Shown here: positions 1 to 6,670 of the stretch, in pieces | Layout of the letters: every line of letters starts with the position of its first letter | How positions within the stretch are numbered: the stretch's first letter is position 1 | From: CAAGNP01 sp045595965 | Lineage (GTDB): Bacteria; Bacteroidota; Bacteroidia; Bacteroidales; UBA932 | Direction: 5' to 3' | DNA length: 33,894 nucleotides | NCBI GenBank assembly: GCA_045595965.1 | Contig: JAZOBN010000022.1 | Location: forward strand, 1-33,894 | Notes under the pieces: generated by a model | The model's database searches: none | Seen by the model: the letters and a program-made list of their open reading frames with translations, nothing else | What the model was told of the DNA's origin: nothing | Program-made: the position numbers and the translations under genes

Positions 1-93
1 TTCATGGATATAATTTATACTACATCCATTCTCAAGCATATGCATATACTTCAATCGTTCTGCATAGCCGTGTTTCTTGTACTTTTTAGACAT
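1..93 (-). CDS. IS transposase OrfA, N-terminal 31 codons only
   Basis: The frame starts at ATG 93 and runs off the window: MSKKYKKHGYAERLKYMHML, then ENGCSINYIHE. A lysine-rich start followed by a short helix and a possible second helix fits the helix-turn-helix beginning of IS3-family OrfA proteins, which bind the element's terminal repeats. The start is preferred because it lies immediately behind the terminal hairpin and because the copy at 33801 has the same start. No catalytic part is visible, so activity cannot be judged. Confidence 0.65.
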   Translation of the reverse strand, partial: MSKKYKKHGYAERLKYMHMLENGCSINYIHE

Positions 94-139
94 AACAAAA
101 CCCCGAAAGTTTTTTGTCTAACTTTCGGGGTTCATGTCA
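1..139 (-). mobile_element. Left end of an IS3-family (IS150-group-like) insertion sequence, truncated by the window edge
   Basis: On the minus strand this begins TGACATGAACCCCGAAAGTT at 139 and continues through AGACAAA, the kind of terminal repeat seen in IS150-group IS3 elements. It reaches an ATG at 93 and an open frame to the edge. The same 139 bases recur as an exact inverted copy at 33755-33893. Just inside the tip, CCCCGAAAGTT (130-120) pairs with AACTTTCGGGG (111-101), making a hairpin that ends eight bases before the transposase ATG. It could stop read-through transcription or translation into the transposase. The family call rests on the tip sequence and the short OrfA start; the rest of the element is not in the window. 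Confidence 0.8.
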
Positions 140-140
140 A

Positions 141-163
141 TCTCTGCGACTCTTTTTCCTTTT
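141..163 (+). terminator. 3' arm of a rho-independent terminator abutting the IS tip
   Basis: Directly outside the IS tip (one base away) the plus strand reads TCTCTGCGACTC followed by TTTTTCCTTTT. That is the shape of the second arm and U-tract of an intrinsic terminator, but the matching first arm (GAGTCGCAGAGA) is absent and the IS is there instead. I infer that the IS landed in the loop or upper stem of a terminator. Confidence 0.45.
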
Positions 164-170
164 GTAACCG

Positions 171-186
171 TGACCTCGGCGGGATT
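171..186 (-). repeat. 16-bp direct copy of the tRNA-Arg 3' end (possible att core)
   Basis: TGACCTCGGCGGGATT at 171-186 is identical to 356-371. There, read on the minus strand, it is the last three T-loop bases, the 3' half of the T-stem, the 3' acceptor strand and the discriminator of tRNA-Arg. The upstream bases here do not form the rest of a tRNA, so this is a tail fragment only. A direct repeat of a tRNA 3' end downstream of the intact tRNA is the usual scar of tyrosine-recombinase integration. The roughly 170 bp between the copies contains no integrase. Confidence 0.6.
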
Positions 187-219
187 GGGCCTCCGGCATT
201 CCCGGTATTTTGGGGGCTT

Positions 220-356
220 ACCAAGATTTCAGATGTTAAGATGCAGCTGTGCTGCTTCACTTTTTATATATTCAGTGTTCTCAAGAGCGAGCTCTCAGAG
301 CTCTGAATATATAAAAAGAGCATCGCTATTGCGATGCTCTCATCAGAAATCTTGGT
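220..356. repeat. Nested inverted duplication of a tRNA trailer and terminator
   Basis: The outer arms 220-235 and 341-356 are complementary at 15 of 16 positions (ACCAAGATTTC with AGATG, against CATC with AGAAATCTTGGT). The inner arms 260-275 (CTTTTTATATATTCAG) and 303-318 are perfectly complementary over 16 bp. Between them lie a small hairpin GCAGC-TGT-GCTGC (244-256) on the left and a 10-bp terminator stem (317-340) on the right. The left half therefore reads as a diverged inverted copy of CCA end, trailer, hairpin and T-tract belonging to tRNA-Arg. GAGCTC-TCA-GAGCTC sits near the centre (289-303). No ORF in the interval looks real. Confidence 0.7.
313..340 (-). terminator. Rho-independent terminator of rplS-tRNA-Arg
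   Basis: On the minus strand AGAGCATCGC-AATA-GCGATGCTCT forms a perfect 10-bp stem, and the T-rich tract TTTTTATATA runs on from its last base. It lies 12 bases beyond the encoded CCA of tRNA-Arg, so it should end the transcript that starts upstream of rplS. Confidence 0.85.
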
Positions 357-429
357 GACCTCGGCGGGATTCAAACCCACAACCTTTTGATCCGTAGTCA
401 AATGCTCTATTCAGTTGAGCTACGAGGCC
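353..429 (-). tRNA. tRNA-Arg(ACG) with encoded CCA
   Basis: The minus strand from 429 folds as a full cloverleaf. The acceptor is GGCCTCG/CGAGGTC (one G-U pair) and the D stem is GCTC/GAGC. The anticodon stem TTTGA/TCAAA encloses loop CTACGGA with anticodon ACG at 395-393. The T arm is GTGGG-TTTGAAT-CCCGC, with discriminator A and CCA encoded at 355-353. ACG becomes ICG after A34 deamination and reads CGN arginine codons. Only 12 bases separate it from the rplS stop codon and no promoter is visible between them, so it is probably co-transcribed with rplS and released by processing. Confidence 0.96.
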
Positions 430-441
430 TTATTGAGAATG

Positions 442-819
442 TTACTCAGCTTTTGCAGCTGAAGAAACATATTTTTTCTCTTTAATACGTGCTTTCTTAC
501 CGGTAAGACTTCTAAGATAGAAGATTCTTGCTCTGCGAACTTTACCGTATTTGTTTACTTCGATAGAGTCAATGAAAGGTGAATTAAGAGGGAAAATTCT
601 TTCAACGCCAACACCATTGGACATTTTGCGAACTGTAAAAGTCTGAGTAGAACCAGCACCTCTTCTCTGGATAACTACACCACGAAACTTTTGAAGTCTC
701 TCTTTGTTCTCTTCTTTAATTTTATAAGTAACGGTGATAGTGTCACCGGCTTTGAATTCAGGAAGTGCTTTTGTCTCTTGAGCACAGGCTTGTTCAGCAA
801 TTTTAATTAGGTCCATCAT
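442..819 (-). CDS. rplS: 50S ribosomal protein bL19
   Basis: The 125-residue product matches bL19 along its length. It has the N-terminal FKAGDTITV beta-barrel start, the RGVVIQRRGAG segment, the VGVERIFPLNSP core and the basic RRARIFYLRS C-terminal region. bL19 sits at the interface of the 30S and 50S subunits. The protein ends with an SSAAKAE extension. Two ATG codons are adjacent (819 and 816) and either could start it. A promoter with near-ideal spacing lies at 896-926, giving a leader of about 70 nt that contains the palindrome GCAACGTTGC (838-847). tRNA-Arg follows within 12 bases, and the pair shares one terminator. Confidence 0.97.
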   Translation of the reverse strand: MMDLIKIAEQACAQETKALPEFKAGDTITVTYKIKEENKERLQKFRGVVIQRRGAGSTQTFTVRKMSNGVGVERIFPLNSPFIDSIEVNKYGKVRRARIFYLRSLTGKKARIKEKKYVSSAAKAE

Positions 820-895
820 TTTTTTAATGTTTTAAGCGCAACGTTGCCAACTTTCTCTAATACAATGCAAGAGGTTGCTTTTGGTTTTGGGACTG

Positions 896-926
896 CAAAA
901 GTACAACTTTTTTTTATCTATCCAAA
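896..926 (-). promoter_or_regulatory. Bacteroidales-type promoter for rplS
   Basis: On the minus strand TTTG (926-923) is followed after 19 bases by TACTTTTG (903-896). This matches the -33 TTTG and -7 TAnnTTTG elements used by the primary sigma factor of Bacteroides. The expected start of transcription is near 890. Confidence 0.7.
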
Positions 927-941
927 AATATCTCAAAAAAA

Positions 942-2000
942 TTACCTTTTTCTCCCTTTATAGAGTGCTCCACCCACACAATCGAACTTGGCGCCGGTAA
1001 CTGAAGCGAGGCAGTTTGGCATATCTGAGATATACAACATCCCAAGAAAAGCAAATATAAGGGCCTCTTTGAAGTTAATTGTCAAAGGATCCGGAACAAA
1101 GTACTCGCATTGGGGGGCATTTAATCTCATCCTCTCGACAAGGTATTTATTTAACGCTCCACCACCTGTCAACAATACTTTCCCCCCTTTTATATGCCCA
1201 CCAATCTGGATAGCCACATGCTCACAGAATGTGGACAATTTATCCTCTATGCTTATTTTATACGAATCAATCAAAGGAATCACCTCCTCTTCCACCCATT
1301 CACGTCCCAATGACTTCGGCCCTTTTTGGGAATAAAATGGGAGTGTGTTCAATTTCTTCAGCAGTTCTCCACACACCGATCCGGATCTTGCCATCTCCCC
1401 ATCTTTATCATATTCCAACCCTATACTCCTGGTATAATGGTTCATCACATAATTCACAGGACTTATATCATAGGCTGAACGGATACCATTTTCATTGAAT
1501 GAGATATTAGAAAATCCACCCATATTCAGACAATAATCGTATTGGGCAAACAATGTCCTGTCTCCAATCGGGACCAAAGGGGCCCCTTGGCCATAAAGTG
1601 CTACGTCAGTGGTTCTGAAATCACATACGCAGTCAACACCTGTCTCTGCAGCAATACCTGCTCCTGATCCTATCTGGGCAGTGAACCTGATCCCCGGCTG
1701 ATGGAATATTGTATGACCATGTGAAGCGATAAGATCTGGTGTAAGAGAGTTTCTTTCAATAAATTCTCTTATCCTTTCTCCGAGATATATTCCATAATCT
1801 GAATGAAACTGTGCATACTGAAGTGCGGTCATATTCTGGGCGTTGGCAAGTTTCTCCTTGATCTCTTCAGGATAAGATTCATCTTCTGCTTTGATGATAG
1901 AGTAGTCCCATTTGCCATCCACATACTTGAATGTCACACAACACATATCAAGACCATCGAGTGATGTGCCCGACATCACCCCAATCACTGTTTTTACCAT
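942..2000 (-). CDS. anmK: Anhydro-N-acetylmuramic acid kinase
   Basis: The 352-residue protein opens VKTVIGVMSGTSLDGLD, the signature phosphate-binding start of AnmK, and carries the expected SHGHTIFHQP, NMGGFSNIS and LLTGGGALN segments of the acetate/sugar-kinase fold. AnmK hydrolyses the 1,6-anhydro ring of anhydro-MurNAc and phosphorylates the sugar to MurNAc-6-phosphate in cytoplasmic peptidoglycan recycling. The start at 2000 overlaps the stop of the upstream M23 peptidase gene by 7 bases, suggesting translational coupling. It is the last gene of the grpE-dnaJ-M23-anmK unit. No clear terminator hairpin follows it, so some read-through into rplS is possible. The usual partner MurQ is not in the window. 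Confidence 0.95.
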   Translation of the reverse strand: MVKTVIGVMSGTSLDGLDMCCVTFKYVDGKWDYSIIKAEDESYPEEIKEKLANAQNMTALQYAQFHSDYGIYLGERIREFIERNSLTPDLIASHGHTIFHQPGIRFTAQIGSGAGIAAETGVDCVCDFRTTDVALYGQGAPLVPIGDRTLFAQYDYCLNMGGFSNISFNENGIRSAYDISPVNYVMNHYTRSIGLEYDKDGEMARSGSVCGELLKKLNTLPFYSQKGPKSLGREWVEEEVIPLIDSYKISIEDKLSTFCEHVAIQIGGHIKGGKVLLTGGGALNKYLVERMRLNAPQCEYFVPDPLTINFKEALIFAFLGMLYISDMPNCLASVTGAKFDCVGGALYKGRKR

Positions 2001-3691
2001 CTGAATTTAGTTTTATAGGTGGAAATATTATTTTTATTATCTGTTACCTCCAGAATAAGTTCATGTACCCCACCCCTGCTGACGATTTCCGGATCAAGTA
2101 CAATCCACAACTTATCATATTTCGCATCAAACTGTGCCAGAATCCACTTCCCGTCAATCTGAGCTCTATACCTCCTTATCCCGCTGAGAGAATCTTTTAT
2201 GGTAAAGGCTGCCTGTCCGCTCCTGGCTATTCTATCTGGCGATGAGAATCTTGGTTTGATCACAGGTGGAATAGTGTCAACCCCAACTGTAAATCTTCCA
2301 AAAGAGGACAAACGTCCCCTGACTGCTCCATCTTCATATTTGCCACCGCAATAAACATAGTCCCCACCTGGGGTAATATGGGCAATAAAAGCCTTCGGCT
2401 GCAGATCATCAGGAAGGTTTTCCACTCTAAGTTCAATAATACCCGCCTTGTTTAGTGGAACAAATGGAGTGTGGATATCCCATATTTTTGAATAGGTGCA
2501 TATATCCCCTCTACTGACAGAATCGACTGTAAATAATTGGTTGGAATAGAAGGCCTTGGGAGGGAGAGAGAGTGACAAACCATCATTTGTGTATGCAAAT
2601 GGAAGAAACCACAGCAAAGGGGTGGAATAGAGATGATTTGCCTTGGAGACAAGGATAGAATCACTTTCTGATTCCCTTTTTTTTCTTATCCGGTACCTGG
2701 CAACATCTTTATTACCGTCCAAATCCTCAACTACAACCCTCAGATTATGCACTTTGTCATCACCTAAAAGGATAACCCCTCTGTTTACAGACTCAATATC
2801 AAATGCATTCCCTGGTTCAACATACGATTTTATCATATTTCTCCCAGATCTTACCCTTTCGCCATATTCTATGAGGCTATTGAATGTATTTTGCTCGAAA
2901 TATGTATAGTTACCCACTTTGTATCTGTACACTGACTCACCGTCAAGAAACACTTCGTATACCTCAATTCCCAATTTTGCCGGTGTGCCATATTGTTTGT
3001 CAATTGCATCCACTGCCACATAAGAAGCCTCAGGCACCTCAATTACCTTATTGTATTTCTTTCCAAAACTACCGATTGGTTCTGTATGGACAACCCCGAC
3101 AGTATCGGCATATATAGAATAAAAATTTACCCTTGAAATGATTGGCGGTGTTTTGTCATCGTGTTTGAAATACCCCTCAGCAATCATGTTGATAGGACCT
3201 TTCCCATCCTTACTTCTCACCTCCAGGTGAAGATGGGGTGCCGCAGAAGATCCGCTGTTTCCCACATTGCCTATATACTCTCCACGAGACACAGGGAGTT
3301 CATTTTCTGAAAATTCCAGAGTAACAGAAAAAGATTCCTTTGCATACTGCGCCTCCTTAACCATTTCAGCAATATCGTCTCTAAATCTGTGAAGGTGGCC
3401 ATAGACAGACACCGTTCCATCATGATGCCTTATATATATACCATTTCCATAACCGGATGGGGCGACAGAGACCCTGCAAATATACCCATCATCTATCGAG
3501 TAGACAGGTTCCCCCACTACACCTCCCACTCTGAAATCCACTCCGGCATGAAATCGTCCCCCTCTCAATTCTCCATAATTCCCTGAGAAAGATGGGGCTA
3601 TTTTAAGCGGCAAAGACTTCTCTCCGGAGTCTTCCACAGGAGAAAAGCCTATTACCAAAGGGAAAAACAACAATAGAAAAATTTTTATCAT
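1994..3691 (-). CDS. Secreted M23 (LytM-type) metallopeptidase
   Basis: The 565-residue protein begins with a short hydrophobic signal (IKIFLLLFFPLVIGF, residues 2-16). An M23 domain follows at about 30-175, with HAGVDFR (H48, D52), YGHLH (H99) and HLHLE (H153, H155), the full zinc-ligand and catalytic histidine set. M23 enzymes cut peptide cross-links in peptidoglycan, normally in the periplasm. The remaining 390 or so residues look beta-rich, possibly Ig-like, and match nothing I can name. The domain order is unusual because the peptidase is N-terminal with a long tail. The gene starts 8 bases after dnaJ and its end overlaps anmK, so wall cleavage and recycling are encoded together. Confidence 0.88.
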   Translation of the reverse strand: MIKIFLLLFFPLVIGFSPVEDSGEKSLPLKIAPSFSGNYGELRGGRFHAGVDFRVGGVVGEPVYSIDDGYICRVSVAPSGYGNGIYIRHHDGTVSVYGHLHRFRDDIAEMVKEAQYAKESFSVTLEFSENELPVSRGEYIGNVGNSGSSAAPHLHLEVRSKDGKGPINMIAEGYFKHDDKTPPIISRVNFYSIYADTVGVVHTEPIGSFGKKYNKVIEVPEASYVAVDAIDKQYGTPAKLGIEVYEVFLDGESVYRYKVGNYTYFEQNTFNSLIEYGERVRSGRNMIKSYVEPGNAFDIESVNRGVILLGDDKVHNLRVVVEDLDGNKDVARYRIRKKRESESDSILVSKANHLYSTPLLWFLPFAYTNDGLSLSLPPKAFYSNQLFTVDSVSRGDICTYSKIWDIHTPFVPLNKAGIIELRVENLPDDLQPKAFIAHITPGGDYVYCGGKYEDGAVRGRLSSFGRFTVGVDTIPPVIKPRFSSPDRIARSGQAAFTIKDSLSGIRRYRAQIDGKWILAQFDAKYDKLWIVLDPEIVSRGGVHELILEVTDNKNNISTYKTKFRW

Positions 3692-3699
3692 ATTTCCCT

Positions 3700-4869
3700 C
3701 TAACTGAACATTTTCTTAAGTCTTTCGAAAAAGTTTTTGTCATCCTTGGATGGGGATGGTCTGAATGATGATGAGTCTTTTATCTTCTCCAGCATCTCTT
3801 TCTCCCCTTTATCCACTTTTTTAGGTATCCACACCTGAATATATACCAAAAGATCTCCAACACCGTATCCATTCACATCAGGAATACCTTTCCCTCTCAA
3901 TCTCAAAATCTTTCCAGATTGGGTACCTGGTTCAATCTTTATCCTCAACTTGCCGTCAACCGATGGAATTTCTGCAGTACATCCAAGAATAGCATCTGGA
4001 ACAGAGATAAACAAAGAGTATATCAAATCGTTCCCATCTCTTTGCAATTCAGGATGATCTTCCTCAGAAATCAATACCAGCAGGTCTCCATTTACACCAT
4101 CACCTTTAGCAGCATTACCTTTCCCCTGGACAGTCAACTGCATCCCTTCTGTCACACCTGCAGGAATCTTGAAAGATATCTCTTCAGATTTTTTCTCCAA
4201 TCCGCTTCCATGGCAATTGCTGCAGGGTTTGGTTATCACCTTACCCTCCCCACCGCAGGTAGGACATGGAGAAGAGGTCTGCATCTGCCCCAAGAATGAT
4301 TGCACAACCTTTGTAACCATACCTGTTCCGTGACAAGTGTCACATGTTTTGATATCACCCTCAGAAGCGGCACCTCTGCCATTACAGGTGTGACATTTGA
4401 CCATCTTGTCGATCTTGATCTTCTTTTCGGCACCATGTACAATTTCATCAAGGGAGAGTTTTACCTTGATTCTGATATTAGAACCTTTGGCAACCCTTTT
4501 ACCACCTCTTGAAGAACCTCTCGAGCCAAAGCCTCCAAAGCCGCCGAATCCACCGAATCCACCACCGAAAATATCTCCGAACTGACTGAAAATATCCTCC
4601 ACATTGGTAAATCCGCCACCGAATCCGCCACCTGCAGCGCCACCCATACCGGCATGTCCGAACTGGTCATAACGTGCTTTCTTGTCAGGATTGCTCAATA
4701 CGTCATACGCCTCTGCTGCCTCTTTGAATTTCTCCTCTGCAGCAGCATCTCCGGGGTTTTTATCCGGATGATATTGCATTGCAAGTTTCCTGTATGCCTT
4801 CTTTATCTCTTCGGGTGTAGAGCTTTTGGTTACTCCCAGCACCTCATAATAATCTCTTTTTTCTGCCAT
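3700..4869 (-). CDS. dnaJ: Chaperone DnaJ (Hsp40)
   Basis: This 389-residue type I J-protein has the J domain with HPD at residues 34-36, then a Gly/Phe-rich linker (about 75-120). Four CxxCxGxG zinc repeats follow (CHTCNGRG, CDTCHGTG, CPTCGGEG, CSNCHGSG), then the C-terminal substrate-binding domains. DnaJ delivers unfolded clients to DnaK and stimulates its ATPase. It starts 2 bases after grpE and is followed after 8 bases by the M23 peptidase gene. dnaK lies elsewhere in the window (9517-11427) with its own control region. All key motifs are intact. Confidence 0.98.
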   Translation of the reverse strand: MAEKRDYYEVLGVTKSSTPEEIKKAYRKLAMQYHPDKNPGDAAAEEKFKEAAEAYDVLSNPDKKARYDQFGHAGMGGAAGGGFGGGFTNVEDIFSQFGDIFGGGFGGFGGFGGFGSRGSSRGGKRVAKGSNIRIKVKLSLDEIVHGAEKKIKIDKMVKCHTCNGRGAASEGDIKTCDTCHGTGMVTKVVQSFLGQMQTSSPCPTCGGEGKVITKPCSNCHGSGLEKKSEEISFKIPAGVTEGMQLTVQGKGNAAKGDGVNGDLLVLISEEDHPELQRDGNDLIYSLFISVPDAILGCTAEIPSVDGKLRIKIEPGTQSGKILRLRGKGIPDVNGYGVGDLLVYIQVWIPKKVDKGEKEMLEKIKDSSSFRPSPSKDDKNFFERLKKMFS

Positions 4870-4871
4870 AA

Positions 4872-5444
4872 TTATATTCCCACTACAACTTTAGCGTAAC
4901 GGATAACTTTGTCGTGCAACATATAACCTTGCTGTACAACATCTATAATTTTATTCTTCTTCTCTGCATCCTCGATCGGGAATTGTGCAACCGCCTCATG
5001 GAAATCTGTATCAAGTTCCTTACCCATTGCATCGATTTTCTCTACACCTCTGCTCTTCAGATATCCGAACAGCTTGTTTAGAATCAACTCTGTCCCTTCA
5101 ATTGCAGATGCATCAGCTTTTGAATCCTGCAACATCTTCAAGGCCCTTTCACAGTCATCAAGAATCGGAAGAAGCCCTTTGATAACATCTTCTCCTGCAG
5201 TATTGATGAGTTCCAACCTCTCTTTGGCGGTTCTGCGACGGAAATTATCAAATTCTGCAGCCATTCTCACATATTTGTCTGTCGCTTCTGCCACTTTCCC
5301 TTCCGACTCCTCCACTTTGCCCTCCAGTTCCTCACACTTTGTCTCCAACTCCTGGCAATAAGCTTCAAGTTTCTTCACTTTATGACTCTTATCTGACTTC
5401 TCTATTTTTTTGACATCCTCTGTCTTTACCTCTTTTTCTTTCAT
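4872..5444 (-). CDS. grpE: Nucleotide exchange factor GrpE
   Basis: The protein is 190 residues from ATG 5444. It has an acidic/lysine-rich start, a long coiled coil (CEELEGKVEESEGKV and on), the MAAEFDNFRRRTAKE segment and a C-terminal beta domain ending in HDKVIRYAKVVVG, all typical of GrpE. GrpE dimers release ADP from DnaK. A longer frame with 25 more residues is open to 5519, but those residues overlap the promoter -7 element TATCTTTG (5476-5469) and do not resemble GrpE, so I chose the inner start. First gene of the grpE-dnaJ-M23-anmK unit. Confidence 0.96.
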   Translation of the reverse strand: MKEKEVKTEDVKKIEKSDKSHKVKKLEAYCQELETKCEELEGKVEESEGKVAEATDKYVRMAAEFDNFRRRTAKERLELINTAGEDVIKGLLPILDDCERALKMLQDSKADASAIEGTELILNKLFGYLKSRGVEKIDAMGKELDTDFHEAVAQFPIEDAEKKNKIIDVVQQGYMLHDKVIRYAKVVVGI

Positions 5445-5468
5445 AATCTCTTTTCCTAAAATTGGGTG

Positions 5469-5496
5469 CAAAGATAAAAACAAATTGTTTGCCAAA
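5469..5496 (-). promoter_or_regulatory. Promoter of the grpE operon
   Basis: The minus strand carries TATCTTTG (5476-5469), a match to TAnnTTTG, 24 bases before the grpE ATG. The best TTTG upstream (5496-5493) is only 16 bases away, shorter than the usual 19-21, so the -33 assignment is weak. I see no CIRCE-like dyad here. Confidence 0.5.
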
Positions 5497-5519
5497 AGAG
5501 ATGTACGCCATTTTGTCAT

Positions 5520-5553
5520 AAAAAAAGGGATGCCATATTCATTATGACATCCC
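5520..5553 (-). terminator. Rho-independent terminator of the aldolase gene
   Basis: On the minus strand GGGATGTCAT and ATGGCATCCC pair over 10 bp (one G-U) around a 7-base loop and are followed by seven T. It sits 23 bases beyond the fba stop codon and upstream of the grpE promoter, insulating the two units. Confidence 0.88.
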
Positions 5554-5576
5554 TATTATTTCATATACGCTGACGA

Positions 5577-6575
5577 CTATAGTTTGTCGTTGCTGCCCAA
5601 CACGTTGATAATTTTGTGTTTGTAAAGTTTTTCCATATTATCTCTTGCTGGACCAAGATATTTACGAGGGTCAAACTCTGCAGGTTTCTCAACAAAAGTT
5701 TTGCGGATAGCAGCTGTCATTGCAAGACGTGAGTCTGAGTCGATATTGATTTTGCAGACAGCAGATTTTGCAGATTCACGCAACCACTCCTCAGGGATAC
5801 CGATAGCAGCCTTCAATGCTCCACCATATTTGTTGATGGTTTCAACCTCTTCCTCAGGAACAGATGATGAACCGTGAAGAACGATAGGGAAACCAGGAAG
5901 TCTCTCTTCTACAGCTTTAAGCACATCAAAAGCAAGTGGAGGAGGGACCATTTTACCTGTTTGAGGATCGATAGTACATTGCTCAGGTGTAAATTTGTAA
6001 GCACCGTGAGAAGTTCCTATAGAGATAGCCAAAGAGTCACATCCTGTACGGGTTGCAAAATCCACAACCTCTTCAGGATTGGTGTAAGTGTGGTGGTCTG
6101 AAGAAACTTCATCCTCTACACCTGCAAGGACACCAAGCTCACCCTCAACAGTTACATCGAACTGATGTGCATACTCTACAACTTTCTTGGTAAGAGCCAC
6201 ATTCTCTTCATAAGGGAGATGTGAACCATCAATCATTACAGAAGAGAAACCTGAGTCGATACAGCTCTTGCAAGTTTCAAAAGTATCACCGTGGTCTAGG
6301 TGAAGAACGATCTGAGGATTTTCGCAACCAAGTTCTTTAGCATATTCGACAGCACCTTGTGCCATATAGCGTAGAAGTGTTGCATTTGCATATTGGCGAG
6401 CACCTTTAGACACCTGCAGAATTACAGGAGATTTGGTCTCAACAGCAGCCTTGATGATAGCCTGCATTTGCTCCATATTGTTAAAGTTGAAAGCAGGAAT
6501 AGCATAACCACCTTTAATTGCTTTGGCGAACATATCTTTGGTATTCACCAAACCTAAATCTTTATAAGATACCAT
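5577..6575 (-). CDS. fbaA: Class II fructose-bisphosphate aldolase
   Basis: This 332-residue zinc aldolase of the class II family cleaves or forms fructose-1,6-bisphosphate in glycolysis and gluconeogenesis. Visible motifs are AIPAFNFNN near the start, HLDHG (zinc histidine and catalytic Asp), the SVMIDGSHL phosphate region, VEGELG, SIGTSHG and VLHGSSS, in the normal order. It is a single-gene unit with its own terminator downstream. It diverges from gmk across a 95-base intergenic region in which a minus-strand TATTTTTG (6633-6626) could serve as its -7 element. Confidence 0.96.
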   Translation of the reverse strand: MVSYKDLGLVNTKDMFAKAIKGGYAIPAFNFNNMEQMQAIIKAAVETKSPVILQVSKGARQYANATLLRYMAQGAVEYAKELGCENPQIVLHLDHGDTFETCKSCIDSGFSSVMIDGSHLPYEENVALTKKVVEYAHQFDVTVEGELGVLAGVEDEVSSDHHTYTNPEEVVDFATRTGCDSLAISIGTSHGAYKFTPEQCTIDPQTGKMVPPPLAFDVLKAVEERLPGFPIVLHGSSSVPEEEVETINKYGGALKAAIGIPEEWLRESAKSAVCKINIDSDSRLAMTAAIRKTFVEKPAEFDPRKYLGPARDNMEKLYKHKIINVLGSNDKL

Positions 6576-6609
6576 AATTATTATGTATTATTAAATTTAA
6601 AACCCGTTA

Positions 6610-6643
6610 TTTGTCAAAAATCGCGCAAAAATAGATAATTTTG
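6610..6643 (+). promoter_or_regulatory. Promoter of gmk-nadD
   Basis: TTTG (6610-6613), a 22-base spacer and TAATTTTG (6636-6643) approximate the Bacteroides -33/-7 pair. The gmk ATG follows 27 bases later. The putative minus-strand -7 box for fbaA (6633-6626) lies inside the same interval, so the divergent promoters overlap. Confidence 0.55.
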
Positions 6644-6670
6644 CGAACATAAAGAGAAAATATCATAAAA

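Noticed and set aside
146..222. A second tRNA gene on the plus strand ending ACCA at 219-223
   Set aside because: No acceptor, D or T arm can be formed upstream; only the trailer-like sequence is duplicated.
220..356. Integron attC site or CRISPR-like palindrome
   Set aside because: No R/L box arrangement, no cassette ORF, no integrase and no repeated unit; the arms are explained by duplicated tRNA trailer and terminator sequence.
4..358. Plus-strand ORFs of 74-100 codons across the left IS end and tRNA region
   Set aside because: They run antisense through the IS tip, hairpins and the tRNA-Arg 3' end and have no protein-like composition.
5445..5519. 25-residue N-terminal extension of grpE
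   Set aside because: It contains the TATCTTTG promoter box and is unlike the acidic coiled-coil start of GrpE.
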